Below, in pieces: positions 17,536 to 26,262 of a stretch of DNA of 57,481 bases; position 1 is the first letter of the stretch; each line of letters starts with the position of its first letter. The notes under the pieces were generated by a model. It worked only from the letters and a program-made list of their open reading frames with translations. It did not search any database and was not told the DNA's origin. Origin of the DNA: Nodularia sp. NIES-3585 (GTDB lineage: Bacteria > Cyanobacteriota > Cyanobacteriia > Cyanobacteriales > Nostocaceae). Where the stretch lies: contig NZ_BDUB01000001.1 of assembly GCF_002218065.1 (NCBI RefSeq), forward strand, positions 5,425,039-5,482,519. The letters are read 5' to 3'. The translations under genes were made by a program, and so were the position numbers.

Positions 17536-18165
17536 TTACAAATTACTATCACTTCCGGCATGGAAAATTTGCTCAGGAGTCAAATTTAACTCTGGGAATG
17601 CTGGCGATTGAATGCGATCGCTTCCTTGAAACTGACTAACTTGATACTCACCTTCAATTAGTTGGTATACAGAAATAGTGGGCTGTTTGGGGTTACCGAT
17701 AAATTTCCTTCCCCCTAAAGCTAGATAATCTACTACCCAATATTCAGGAATACCCATTTCCTCATAATCAGCTAACTTTTTGTAGTAATCATCTCGCCAG
17801 TTAGTGCTAACCACTTCAATCACCAATGGGACTGATGCACTTTGAGTAACAGTTGATTGTTTTTTCCACAAAGGTTCATTTACCAAATTAGCCCGGTTCA
17901 ATATCAAAACATCTGGTAAATAAGCCGATTCACTTTCAGGTGGTTTAACCAATGCTTGTTTAGGGATAGTGTAGGGAAGTTTTAGCCGTTTAATCTCCGC
18001 AGATACTTCTAGCGTCAAAAATCCCCCAATATCTTCATGTTCTCCCAATGGCTGTGGCATTTCAAAAATTTCCCCATTATGTAATTCATAGCGTCTACCT
18101 TCAGGTTTCCACTCTACAAACTCTGCATAAGTTACTACTTTGGGCTTAGTTATGGCTTGAGTCAT
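17536..18165 (-). CDS. Uma2 family (DUF820) putative nuclease
   Basis: 209-aa Uma2 protein, a PD-(D/E)XK-fold family expanded in cyanobacteria and usually of unknown biological role. The fold's residues are visible as YLPDVLIL (Asp), LVIEVVS (Glu) and KLADYEEMGIPEYWVVD (Lys). The N-terminal YAEFVEWKPEGRRYELHNGE segment is typical. The gene is solitary and convergent with the upstream plus-strand gene (33 bp apart). The family is often mobile or multicopy; no partner is visible. Confidence 0.9.
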   Translation of the reverse strand: MTQAITKPKVVTYAEFVEWKPEGRRYELHNGEIFEMPQPLGEHEDIGGFLTLEVSAEIKRLKLPYTIPKQALVKPPESESAYLPDVLILNRANLVNEPLWKKQSTVTQSASVPLVIEVVSTNWRDDYYKKLADYEEMGIPEYWVVDYLALGGRKFIGNPKQPTISVYQLIEGEYQVSQFQGSDRIQSPAFPELNLTPEQIFHAGSDSNL

Positions 18166-18175
18166 AAAACCTCAT

Positions 18176-18222
18176 CTATCAGTTATCAGTTAACAGTTAT
18201 CAGTTATCAGTGAACAGTTATT
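18176..18222. repeat. Heptamer array (TTATCAG)n
   Basis: Several copies of the 7-mer TTATCAG, some degenerate, lie just upstream of the Uma2 gene. An inverted counterpart (ACTGATAACTGATAACTGA) lies at 18369-18387, so the two arrays bracket a small MITE-like palindrome. Confidence 0.8.
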
Positions 18223-18240
18223 ATGCCGATTTAGTTGGAG

Positions 18241-18348
18241 ATACAGCGATTTCCAATTATATAAGGTACTCTTAGCCCCCTCATCGCTTGCACCGGAGGG
18301 GGTTGGGGGTGGGGTTCTTGTACCTCATAACACCGGGAAGTGCTGTAT
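18241..18348. mobile_element. 108-bp MITE-like palindromic element
   Basis: The left end starts ATACAGCGATTTCC and reaches GGTAC at 18269. The right end starts GTACC at 18320 and finishes GGGAAGTGCTGTAT at 18348. The ~29-bp ends are imperfect inverted repeats. There is no coding frame inside, and the interior is G/C-rich (CCGGAGGGGGTTGGGGG). It resembles a small non-autonomous element, but a target duplication was not established. Confidence 0.6.
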
Positions 18349-18388
18349 AGAGCCAATGATCTCTCTTGACTGATAACTGATAACTGAT

Positions 18389-19216
18389 TTAAATTTTTGT
18401 GCGGTCTGTCAGAATCTCGTAACCTGTTTCTGTCACCAGGATTGTATGCTCAAACTGCGCTGATAGTGAATTATCTACAGTTACAGCTGTCCATCTGTCA
18501 GATAATATCCTGGTGTGCTTAGAACCTGCATTCAAAATCGGTTCAATTGCCAAAGTCATTCCAGCACGAAGTTTCACATTGGGCATTTCGCGCGTGCGGA
18601 AGTTGAAAACTGAAGGTTCTTCGTGTAGATTACGACCAACACCATGTCCGGTAAATTCTTCAACTACACTGAAGCCGTTTCCTTTTACATGGTCTTCTAT
18701 TGCTCCTGCAAGGTCAAGCAAATAAGCACCGGCTTTGACTTGTTCAATGCCTTTAAAAAGAGCTTCTTCAGCTACGCGAATCAATTTAGCTGCATCTGTG
18801 GTGACATCACCCACGGCAATTGTAATGCAGGAATCACCATGAAAACCTTGATAATAAGCGCCTGTATCAACTTTTAATACATCCCCAGTGCGAATGACTT
18901 TTTTAGCATTTGGGATGCCATGGACGACTTCATTATTAATGCTGGAACAAATAGAACCAGTAAAACCGTGATATCCCTTAAAACTAGGTGTAGCATCCAT
19001 TTCCCGGATACGTTTTTCTGCATAGGTATCCAAATCTGCTGTACTCATTCCTGGCTTTACCATTTCAGAAATTTCTTTGAGTACAGTAGCCACAATTTTT
19101 CCTGATTGCCGCATAATCTCAATTTCACGCGGCGATTTAATTTCAATACCTCGGCGTTGTTTTTTGGCGGGTTTAGTTTGGGTTCTTTGAGGGAGCAAAT
19201 TACTGAAAATGTTCAT
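18389..19216 (-). CDS. map: Methionine aminopeptidase, type I
   Basis: 275-aa metalloprotease that removes the initiator Met from nascent proteins. The five metal ligands are visible: VDTG (Asp), GDSC (Asp), [11 protein letters not shown] (His), AIEPI (Glu) and QFEHT (Glu). There is a basic ~25-residue N-terminal extension ([14 protein letters not shown]) before the catalytic domain. Cyanobacteria carry several map paralogues; which one this is cannot be told. Monocistronic; the 5' region (19217-19367) holds nothing distinctive. Confidence 0.95.
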   Translation of the reverse strand: MNIFSNLLPQRTQTKPAKKQRRGIEIKSPREIEIMRQSGKIVATVLKEISEMVKPGMSTADLDTYAEKRIREMDATPSFKGYHGFTGSICSSINNEVVHGIPNAKKVIRTGDVLKVDTGAYYQGFHGDSCITIAVGDVTTDAAKLIRVAEEALFKGIEQVKAGAYLLDLAGAIEDHVKGNGFSVVEEFTGHGVGRNLHEEPSVFNFRTREMPNVKLRAGMTLAIEPILNAGSKHTRILSDRWTAVTVDNSLSAQFEHTILVTETGYEILTDRTKI

Positions 19217-19367
19217 GGGTGATTAATAATTACTGGCGTTTCACTGCTACGGTCACAGTATTTTCTCTTAATTGAAAAACTATATCTATATTTAAGTTAA
19301 CTTATTTTTGCCTAACACTCTGCTACTTGTGGGCATTGAGAACTGGGTTTTCTGCCCCATTCCCTAC

Positions 19368-19877
19368 TTAGCGAATCGTAATTTCACCATTCATACCTGC
19401 TTCTGTATGACCTGGTATGGAGCAGTGTAAATTATAGCTTCCTGGTTTCATCGGTACAAACACCCATTCTGCTTCACCGCCCGGCTTGAGTTCTAGTTCA
19501 TGAATTGCGCCTTTAACTTCTACTTTGCCTGCTTGGACTTTTTGTGTCCAAATCCCATCTGCAAAGTCTTTGGCGGTGAAATAATGCTTCAATTGGCTGG
19601 GATTATTCAGGCGCAGTAGATAGCGTTTGCCGGGGACAAATTCTAAATGATCGGGTTCAAATTTGAGTTCGTTGGCAGAATTACCTAAACTAATCGTAAT
19701 TTCTGTAGCTGGTTGTTTAAGTAAATTTTCTGGAGAGTTAGCGGCGATCGCTTGATTATTACTGACAAAACCCAGACACAGCAGCAAACATACTATAATT
19801 ATCTGCCGAATGGTACGGTGTCCATCAGGCAAAGCAAGGTATAAATCTTTAACAAATTTTTCAAATAACCAAGTCAT
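19368..19877 (-). CDS. Membrane-anchored or secreted cupredoxin
   Basis: 169-aa blue-copper-like protein. After a short cytoplasmic segment, a hydrophobic helix (IIIVCLLLCLGFVSNNQAIA) serves as signal peptide or anchor. The cupredoxin domain follows, with type 1 copper ligands visible: His in LKHYFTAKD, then Cys, His and Met in LHCSIPGHTEAGM. It is probably periplasmic or lumenal and may carry electrons or bind copper. It is not classical plastocyanin, since the sequence around the ligands differs. Alternative later starts would shorten the N-terminus. Confidence 0.85.
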   Translation of the reverse strand: MTWLFEKFVKDLYLALPDGHRTIRQIIIVCLLLCLGFVSNNQAIAANSPENLLKQPATEITISLGNSANELKFEPDHLEFVPGKRYLLRLNNPSQLKHYFTAKDFADGIWTQKVQAGKVEVKGAIHELELKPGGEAEWVFVPMKPGSYNLHCSIPGHTEAGMNGEITIR

Positions 19878-19929
19878 GTTATCAATAGGCTTAACTCAAT
19901 ATCCATTATCCATTAACGAGTGCAGATAA

Positions 19930-20358
19930 TTAACCGAGTTTAGCCAAACAGCGGATAAATTCTAGGGGTAAGCCATCAGTATCAGCAATAAAAGCCACTT
20001 CCCAGATGCGATCGCCTATTTGTTGCTGTGTCGGTGCTAAAAGTATTTTCAAGGGTGGTAAATCTGCTACCGCATTAACACGTAATTCTAAATTTGTCAA
20101 CCAACTAGGTAAATCTGATGTGATTGCAGTTAAGTCAAAAGACAGATGATAGTACCCCACATAATGTTCATCACTAAAAGCATCCGGCGCTGGTTTTGGT
20201 TCCGGAATTTGGATTAATTCAATTCTGCCATCCAATCCGGTCATCCAGCAAGCCAGAGTATAGCCTGTAGTGAAGCGTTCACAAACTGTAAACCCTAACT
20301 GTTCATAGAAAGTGATCGCTTGATGAATATTCGCAGTCCGAATCGAAGCGTGGTGCAT
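19930..20358 (-). CDS. VOC (glyoxalase/bleomycin resistance) superfamily protein
   Basis: 142-aa single VOC fold: MHHASIRTANIHQAITFYEQLGF at the N-terminus, RIELIQIP, GYYHLSFD and WEVAFIADTDGLPLEFI at the C-terminus. His and Glu positions for a metal site are plausible (the HHAS His, IELI Glu, YYHL His, LEFI Glu). Substrate unknown; glyoxalase I, dioxygenase or binding-protein roles all occur in the family. 52 bp downstream of the cupredoxin gene start on the same strand, with the heptamer array immediately upstream. Confidence 0.85.
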   Translation of the reverse strand: MHHASIRTANIHQAITFYEQLGFTVCERFTTGYTLACWMTGLDGRIELIQIPEPKPAPDAFSDEHYVGYYHLSFDLTAITSDLPSWLTNLELRVNAVADLPPLKILLAPTQQQIGDRIWEVAFIADTDGLPLEFIRCLAKLG

Positions 20359-20360
20359 AA

Positions 20361-20436
20361 TTTAGTCATTAGTCATTAGTCATTAGTCATTAGTCATTAG
20401 TCATTTGTCATTAGTCATTTGTTATTAGTCATTAGG
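20361..20436. repeat. Heptamer array (TTAGTCA)n
   Basis: About ten copies of TTAGTCA or one-base variants (TTTGTCA, TTGTTAT) lie directly upstream of the VOC gene. STRR-type repeat. Confidence 0.9.
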
Positions 20437-20490
20437 TTTAACGACCATTGATATTGACCGAATTTAAATAATCGTTTTTTGTGAAGCTGT

Positions 20491-20518
20491 GTAGAGACGT
20501 TGCATGAAACGTCCCTAC
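20491..20518. repeat. 28-bp palindrome (GTAGAGACGTT...CTAC family)
   Basis: Near-palindrome GTAGAGACGTTGCATGAAAC followed by GTCCCTAC. Copies at 38827-38854, 39833-39860 and 40525-40552 share the same frame with base differences, some compensatory. Confidence 0.8.
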
Positions 20519-20549
20519 ATTCTTTCTCGCCAATGTCTAATGTGCTGAT

Positions 20550-21062
20550 TTACTCAAACAATCGGAAATAGGGGTAGCGTACAGGGACACCAGGCTCTTT
20601 TTCCAAATCAAAATTAATCACATCCCAACAAGGGTCTTCCGCAGCATCTGGACTAAAATCCACAGGTAAGCCGTATAATCTGGCACAGCTAGTTTCCGGC
20701 TGTCCAGAACGCCAAGGTGTGCTGCGTTCTAAATAGCCACTCATTAACTCCTGGTATCGCGTAGCAATAATAACTCTTGTGGCTCGGTAACCTTGCGTGT
20801 ATAGCTTATCCAGTGCCTCGTGGATTTCAAAGCGAATCCCATCAGGATGGGTGTGCTGTCTATACCAATCATTATTCCAGCGTCGCCAATGACGACCCGA
20901 CTGTAGATGAACTAACTCTCCAGTTTTAGGATCAGCCTCAAAAGCACCGTGACGCGGACACAAATACGTGTCTGTTAGTGTCAGCGCTGGAATAGTCTGA
21001 CGACAGTGAGGACACTGAATGTCAGGGCCAAATATAGGGTACTGCAAGCCTGGATTCATCAT
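20550..21062 (-). CDS. TIGR02652 family cyanobacterial protein
   Basis: 170-aa conserved cyanobacterial protein of unknown function. The N-terminus carries a zinc-ribbon-like pair of motifs, CPHCRQ and LCPRHG, at residues about 17-40. The rest includes WRRWNNDWYRQHTHPDGIRF and a well-ordered C-terminus rich in Pro and Asp (YGLPVDFSPDAAEDPCWDV). No enzyme motif is recognised. Divergent from the gamma carbonic anhydrase gene across 239 bp. Confidence 0.8.
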   Translation of the reverse strand: MMNPGLQYPIFGPDIQCPHCRQTIPALTLTDTYLCPRHGAFEADPKTGELVHLQSGRHWRRWNNDWYRQHTHPDGIRFEIHEALDKLYTQGYRATRVIIATRYQELMSGYLERSTPWRSGQPETSCARLYGLPVDFSPDAAEDPCWDVINFDLEKEPGVPVRYPYFRLFE

Positions 21063-21301
21063 GAAGTGCGTACAAAAGTAGTTTCGTCTTCACCAGCACC
21101 AGTGAGTTGGATTTTACACATCGGCTCCTCTATTTTGAGGACTTGATCGTTGCTGCCAAGAAACGGAGTTACAGCTTGAACAATTTTCACTAGCATCTGA
21201 GTCAGTTGAGAGACGTGACACCGTGATATCCTGGTTGTACAACCAGCCCCAAAGTTTAGAGTTTCAGAAAGTGTTCCTGGGTACCATATTCATATTCTAT
21301 C

Positions 21302-21832
21302 GTGTCTACAGCTTCTTACTGGCCATCTCCCGATTTTTCTCAAGCAGCCTTCATCGCAGCCAACGCTGTAGTCATAGGTTCAGTAAACATTCAAGCCGGG
21401 GCTAGCATTTGGTATGGTGCAGTCGTCAGGGCAGATGTGGAACGAATTGATATTGGTGAATGTACAAACATTCAGGATGGGGCAGTTTTACATGGTGATC
21501 CAGGTTTACCAACAATTTTAGAAAATCATGTCACCGTAGGACATCGTGCCGTCATCCATTCAGCCTACATTGAACGTGGCAGCTTGGTTGGCATTGGTGC
21601 GATCGTTTTGGATGGGGTAAGAGTGGGTCATGGTAGCATAATTGGTGCTGGTGCAGTAGTCACGAAAAATATCCCCCCCTTGTCCCTAGTTGTGGGTGTT
21701 CCCGGTAAAGTATTGCGCCAACTTCAAGAACAGGAAGCCGCAGAATTGATTCAACACGCTGAAAGTTACAAAAAGTTAGCTTTGGTTCATGCCGGAAAAG
21801 GAAATGATATCGGCTTTCACCAAAAGAAATAG
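21302..21832 (+). CDS. Gamma carbonic anhydrase family protein
   Basis: 176-aa left-handed beta-helix protein of hexapeptide repeats (IGSVNIQAGASIWYGAVVRAD, IGIGAIVLDGVRVGHGSIIGAGAVV). Histidines for the metal site are visible in VLHGD, VGHRAVIHSA and VRVGHGS. The family includes CcmM-type and YrdA/PaaY-type proteins; this one lacks the RuBisCO-like repeats of CcmM and is closest to free-standing gamma-CA proteins, many of which have unproven activity. Start is a GTG at 21302; no strong ribosome site is visible. Confidence 0.9.
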   Translation: MSTASYWPSPDFSQAAFIAANAVVIGSVNIQAGASIWYGAVVRADVERIDIGECTNIQDGAVLHGDPGLPTILENHVTVGHRAVIHSAYIERGSLVGIGAIVLDGVRVGHGSIIGAGAVVTKNIPPLSLVVGVPGKVLRQLQEQEAAELIQHAESYKKLALVHAGKGNDIGFHQKK

Positions 21833-22047
21833 CTTCAAATATTGTAATATAACAATATCTTGTTAATTACCTTCAACGCCGCAATGCCTAGGATGATTGA
21901 GATACAAGCATCAGCTTGCGGTCAGATTCGGCAAAAGGACATATATTTTTTGCAGATAGGATTGGAAAAAATCACCAATTCAGCTAAAAATAAAAATGAG
22001 AGCAGTTGATAAAAATTTAATTTTCACATCAGAGAGGGGTTCTAGAA

Positions 22048-22173
22048 ATGGATATCGATTACCGTATTGCCATCGTTGTTGCACCAATTGCCATTGCTGC
22101 GAGTTGGGCTGCCTTTAACATTGGTGCCGCAGCTTTAAGACAAGTTCAAAACTTTTTGAACAGAGAAGCCTAA
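22048..22173 (+). CDS. psbY: Photosystem II protein Y
   Basis: 41-aa single-span thylakoid protein, [20 protein letters not shown] then [21 protein letters not shown]. PsbY is a small peripheral subunit of photosystem II near cytochrome b559. The match rests on the short length, the N-terminal acidic/aromatic residues before a hydrophobic helix, and the FNIG-AAL-Q pattern typical of cyanobacterial PsbY. AGAGAGGGG lies upstream of the ATG. A clear hairpin terminator follows at 22196-22234, so this is a short monocistronic unit. Confidence 0.9.
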   Translation: MDIDYRIAIVVAPIAIAASWAAFNIGAAALRQVQNFLNREA

Positions 22174-22195
22174 ACTTCAATAAAATTAATCATCT

Positions 22196-22234
22196 AAAAC
22201 CGGCTATTTCCCTAATCCAGGGTAGCCGGTTTTA
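22196..22234 (+). terminator. Hairpin terminator of psbY
   Basis: AAAACCGGCTA pairs with TAGCCGGTTTT around a ~16-nt loop, followed by T-rich sequence. It sits 23 bp after the psbY stop and directly before the folC start. Confidence 0.85.
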
Positions 22235-22239
22235 TTAAT

Positions 22240-23523
22240 TTGGCTAATTTCCCTCATTTGCTTGTGGATATTAATTCTTTACTCCAACCCTTTCAGCATT
22301 TCGGCGTTCATCTGGGACTGTCGCGCATTATCAAACTGTTGGCAAATCTCGGCAACCCTCACCACCAAGTCCCAGTAATTCATGTTGCTGGTACTAACGG
22401 CAAAGGCTCGGTTTGTGCTTATCTTGACTCTGTACTGACTGAGGCTGGGTATCGTACAGGACGTTATACATCTCCTCATTTAGTCCATTGGACAGAACGC
22501 ATTTGTTTGAACAAACAGCCAATTTCTGCGGCAGAATTCAGCAAATTAATCCTACAAGTCCAAGGGGCTATTCAACCTGATGATGATTACCCAACTCAGT
22601 TTGAGGTGATTACCGCAGCTGCTTGGTTGTATTTTGCTCAAGCTAAAGTCGATGTCGCAGTGGTAGAGGTGGGTTTAGGGGGGCGCTTGGATGCGACTAA
22701 TGTTTGTGACCAGCCATTAGTCACAATAATTACGTCAATTAGCCGTGAACACTGGCAGCAACTAGGTCCCACTGTGGCTGATATTGCCAGAGAAAAAGCA
22801 GGTATTATTAAACCTAGATGTCCGGTTGTGGTGGGTAAATTGCCACCAGATGCGGAAAAAGTCGTAGTATTACGCGCTCAAGAATTACAATGCTCATATA
22901 TTGTGCCTCAACCTGCTGATCAAATCGCTCCCGGATGGGCTGAGTATCAAACTATTGAAAATTCCCAAACAATTAAATATCCTTTGCCATTACAGGGGCA
23001 AATTCAATTAACTAATTCCGCTGTGGCTTTAGCTGCTGTAGAGATTCTCCAAAAATCAGGTTGGGTGATTTCTCAAGAGGCTATTGTAAATGGGATGAGT
23101 AAAACCGAATGGCCAGGGCGAATGCAATGGGTGACTTGGAACCAGCAAAAACTATTAATTGATGGCGCGCATAATCCCGCCGCAGCCCACGTACTGCGAG
23201 ATTATCTAGATAGTTTAGATACTCCTAAAATAACTTGGGTTATGGGAATGCTTTCTACTAAAGAGCATAGAGATATTTTTCAAGCTTTACTGCGAGCGCA
23301 TGACCAATTATATCTCGTCCCAGTCCCAGATCATAGTTCTGCTAATCCTGTTGAATTAGCCAAAATAGCCCGTGAAATTTGTCCAGAATTATCGCTATGT
23401 CAAACTCATCCCGATTTATCATCAGCCCTAGAAGCAGCCTTCACTTCCACAAATAATCAAGTTGTTTTATGTGGTTCTCTTTACCTAATCGGGCATTTTT
23501 TCACAATTTCGCCCTCAAAGTAA
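22240..23523 (+). CDS. folC: Folylpolyglutamate/dihydrofolate synthase
   Basis: 427-aa Mur-ligase-type ATP-dependent ligase adding glutamate to folates and possibly to dihydropteroate. Motifs: P-loop VAGTNGKGS, TSPHL, VVEVGLGGRLDATN, SREHWQQLG, and IDGAHNPAA with the C-terminal domain. The longest frame starts with TTG at 22240, right after the psbY terminator. A GTG at 22264 (MDINSLLQPF) is an equally plausible start and matches related proteins better. No strong ribosome site distinguishes them. Solitary gene. Confidence 0.92.
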   Translation: MANFPHLLVDINSLLQPFQHFGVHLGLSRIIKLLANLGNPHHQVPVIHVAGTNGKGSVCAYLDSVLTEAGYRTGRYTSPHLVHWTERICLNKQPISAAEFSKLILQVQGAIQPDDDYPTQFEVITAAAWLYFAQAKVDVAVVEVGLGGRLDATNVCDQPLVTIITSISREHWQQLGPTVADIAREKAGIIKPRCPVVVGKLPPDAEKVVVLRAQELQCSYIVPQPADQIAPGWAEYQTIENSQTIKYPLPLQGQIQLTNSAVALAAVEILQKSGWVISQEAIVNGMSKTEWPGRMQWVTWNQQKLLIDGAHNPAAAHVLRDYLDSLDTPKITWVMGMLSTKEHRDIFQALLRAHDQLYLVPVPDHSSANPVELAKIAREICPELSLCQTHPDLSSALEAAFTSTNNQVVLCGSLYLIGHFFTISPSK

Positions 23524-23584
23524 CTTTGATATCCCAGTTTTACCCCCTTAATCCCCCCTTGTAAAGGCGGGAAACCGGAAAATC

Positions 23585-23700
23585 TAGTCCCCTCCCCTTT
23601 GCAAGGGGAGGGTTAGGGTGGGGTAATTCGAGAACTGGTAGTGATAATAGACAATTTTGTGTTGGGTAGAATAAAAAATGAGGACTTAAGTCCTCACTAC
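23585..23700. repeat. Palindromic repeats downstream of folC
   Basis: CCCCTCCCCTTTGCAAGGGG and adjoining AGGGTTAGGGTGGGG form a G/C-rich palindrome related to the arms at 46021 and 46791. It is followed by the 22-bp dyad TGAGGACTTAAGTCCTCA at 23679, a member of the dispersed family at 1137, 14209 and 33738. The region lies between two convergent genes and may act as a transcription barrier, though no T-run is obvious. Confidence 0.65.
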
Positions 23701-23709
23701 AAGCTTTAT

Positions 23710-25011
23710 TTACGCCCGATTATCCCATTCTTGCGCCGCATCTTCCAAGGCTTTATCTACAGTTTTTTGATCTAACATTGCTGCTTGCAAATTCTCATAA
23801 ATTGCTCTTTGCAAACGTTTAGAATCCCTCAAAGTTGGGATTAAAATCTCTGCTTGTTGTAGTTGTGCAGCGCTAGTGATTCGCGCTTTTTCTACAGTTG
23901 AAGCAGTCTGTGGGACATTTTTAAAATAACTATCTCCCAGTGCTTTGATTGTAGATGGTAAGACATTCGCCTCTTTGGCAAAGGCTAGCTGATTTTCATC
24001 ATTGGTGAGAAATAAAGCAAACTTTACAGCCGCATCCGGGTGTTTACTGGCGCGGGGGACAACTACATTCATCACAGCTACATTTTTTTTGCCAGTATCA
24101 CCGGTCAGCTGGGGTGCGATCGCTGACGCTGCTGCAATCTGGGGAGCATTAGTAGCAATTGTTTTGAGAAACTCTGGCCCAGAAGCTAAAAATGCCGTTT
24201 GTCCAGATTGGTATAAATCAATTGCATGGCGATGTCCTTGGGTTAAAACTTCTCTGGGAAGTAGACCTTTTTTATATAAATCTACCCAGTATTGAAATGC
24301 TGCTTTACCTTCTGGAGAATTAAAAGCCGCTTTACCCTCGGTATTTACTAGGGTCACTCCCATTTGCACAAAGGATTCCAACACTTCTCCGGAATCTTGC
24401 GGTGCAAATGTCACAAAAAAAGCATATTTGCCCGTCTTATCTTTAATTTGCTGCGCTACATCTGCTAATTCTCCGAAGGTGGCTGGTACTTGGCTGATAC
24501 CTGCCTGTTTTAATAAATCAGTGTTATAAATGGTTAACCGTGTAGTGAGGTACCAGGGAACACCAAAACTCTTGCCATTGAGGGTGCTAGCTTTCCAGAT
24601 ATTCGGTAAATAGGAGGAACGTTCTTCATTGGAGATTTTTGTATCTAAGTCTAACCAAGCATTTCTTCCCGCCAATTGGGAAGCAAAAACTGGATTGAGA
24701 TTGACTACATCCGGTGGCGTATTTGCTGAAACAGCTGTTAAAATTTTGTTCTCCATTGCCGACCAGGGTATATCCACCCAGTTAACCTTTATACTAGAAT
24801 TCTGAGCTTCAAAATTTGTAATCAGGTTTTGAAAGTATTCTGTAAATTGGGGTTGGAGTTGCATTGTCCAAAACTCAACAGTGGCCTCTCCTGAAGCAGA
24901 CTGTTGTGTATTTGTACTAACATTTGCAGTACTACAACTTACCATCCAACTGGTAAATAAGCCAATTAATGCCCAAGCAGCCAGTTGTTTGAATTTTCGT
25001 AATTGCATCAT
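23710..25011 (-). CDS. ABC transporter substrate-binding lipoprotein, sugar type
   Basis: 433-aa extracellular solute-binding protein of family 1 (sugar/oligosaccharide class). The N-terminal signal ends in a lipobox-like WMVSC, so Cys would be lipid-modified. The mature part shows VEFWTMQLQPQF, PDVVNLNPVFASQLA, GKSFGVPWYLTTRLTIYNTDLL and GPEFLKTIA, typical of MalE/UgpB-like proteins. No permease or ATPase genes are adjacent, so the ligand and partners are unknown. Two ATG codons in tandem (25011, 25008) could start it. Confidence 0.9.
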   Translation of the reverse strand: MMQLRKFKQLAAWALIGLFTSWMVSCSTANVSTNTQQSASGEATVEFWTMQLQPQFTEYFQNLITNFEAQNSSIKVNWVDIPWSAMENKILTAVSANTPPDVVNLNPVFASQLAGRNAWLDLDTKISNEERSSYLPNIWKASTLNGKSFGVPWYLTTRLTIYNTDLLKQAGISQVPATFGELADVAQQIKDKTGKYAFFVTFAPQDSGEVLESFVQMGVTLVNTEGKAAFNSPEGKAAFQYWVDLYKKGLLPREVLTQGHRHAIDLYQSGQTAFLASGPEFLKTIATNAPQIAAASAIAPQLTGDTGKKNVAVMNVVVPRASKHPDAAVKFALFLTNDENQLAFAKEANVLPSTIKALGDSYFKNVPQTASTVEKARITSAAQLQQAEILIPTLRDSKRLQRAIYENLQAAMLDQKTVDKALEDAAQEWDNRA

Positions 25012-25151
25012 ATGAGCAGTATTATTACGCTTGATCAGGGTGACAAAGTTATGCAGAATTGTCGAGATTATAGGCTAAATCAGTTACATAGTCCTCAGAA
25101 ATTTCTTTATGATCATGTAAAGTTTCCATTTAGCAGTCTACTGGCATAACT

Positions 25152-26258
25152 GTGGTGAAAAGCTTAAATAATCTATTCGGCAAATCTAATAAAGGGGTGG
25201 GTATCGAACTTGCACCTGAACGGGTGAATGTAGTTCAGCTACGCAAGCAGCGCCAAGGCTTGAAGTTAGAATCCCTGACCTCAGTACCGGTTCCCGAAGG
25301 GGTGATTGTCGATGGTCAAATTATCGACATCTCAACTATGGCAGAGTTAATTCAGCAAGCACTAGCTGAAAGTAATATCAAGGCTTCTCGTGTGGCGACT
25401 GGTGTACCAGGAAGAGATTCCATCGTGCGTCTGATACCCATACCAGCTGAGTTGGACGACAAAGAATTACGGGATATGGTGTTAAACCATGAAGCCGGCT
25501 TGTATTTACCCTATCCCCGTGAAGAAGCTGATGTAGATTATCAGAAACTTGGGTACTTTGTAGATGAGGATGGCATTGAAAAAGTACAGGTTTTGTTAGT
25601 TGCCACCCGCAAGGAGGTAACAGATACATATCTTAATACTTTTGAACAGGCAGGATTGCAAATCGATATTTTAGAGATTAACAGTTTTGCACTGATTCGG
25701 ACTATTCGTGATCAACTGCGGCGATTCGGAATGCAAGAAGCGGCGGTATTAGTTGACATAGAGTTCGACAGTACAGAGATAGCTATTGTAATTAATGGAG
25801 TGCCGCAATTTTCGCGCAGTGTGCCTATTGGTACTTATCAAATGCAAATGGCTCTCTGTAGGGCTATGAGTTTACCAACATCACGGGATATGGAATTGTT
25901 ACAGGGCATGGTGATTCCCCCAACTCCTATAGATGGCGGACAAACTGGAGTTACAGAGGCTAATCCTGGGATGGCGGCTTTGTTGAGAGTTTTGGGAGAA
26001 CTCACAGATGAGCTGCGCCGTTCTATCGATTTTTACCTAAATCAAAGTGAAAACCTGGAAGTGGCACAGATTTTTTTAGCAGGGCCAGGAGGGGGACTGC
26101 AACAGCTAGATGAGTTTTTCACTCAAAGATTGGGACTGCCAACTACCCAAATAGATCCCATTTTGTCTTTGTCTTTGCAAGTTGATGAAGAACAGTATCC
26201 CATAGCACAACGTTCTGGCTTAGGGATAATACTTGGTCTTGGAATGCGGGAGGTGTAA
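25152..26258 (+). CDS. pilM: Type IV pilus assembly protein PilM
   Basis: 368-aa actin-like (FtsA-fold) cytoplasmic ATP-binding protein that binds the PilN tail in the pilus alignment complex. Motifs: VGIELAPERVNVVQL, VPGRDSIVRLIPIP, VLVDIEFDSTEIAIV (phosphate loop) and IFLAGPGGGLQQLDEFF. First gene of a pilM-N-O-Q run, 4 bp from pilN. Start GTG at 25152 or the adjacent GTG at 25155. In filamentous cyanobacteria these genes serve hormogonium gliding and DNA uptake. Confidence 0.95.
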   Translation: MVKSLNNLFGKSNKGVGIELAPERVNVVQLRKQRQGLKLESLTSVPVPEGVIVDGQIIDISTMAELIQQALAESNIKASRVATGVPGRDSIVRLIPIPAELDDKELRDMVLNHEAGLYLPYPREEADVDYQKLGYFVDEDGIEKVQVLLVATRKEVTDTYLNTFEQAGLQIDILEINSFALIRTIRDQLRRFGMQEAAVLVDIEFDSTEIAIVINGVPQFSRSVPIGTYQMQMALCRAMSLPTSRDMELLQGMVIPPTPIDGGQTGVTEANPGMAALLRVLGELTDELRRSIDFYLNQSENLEVAQIFLAGPGGGLQQLDEFFTQRLGLPTTQIDPILSLSLQVDEEQYPIAQRSGLGIILGLGMREV

Positions 26259-26262
26259 CAGA

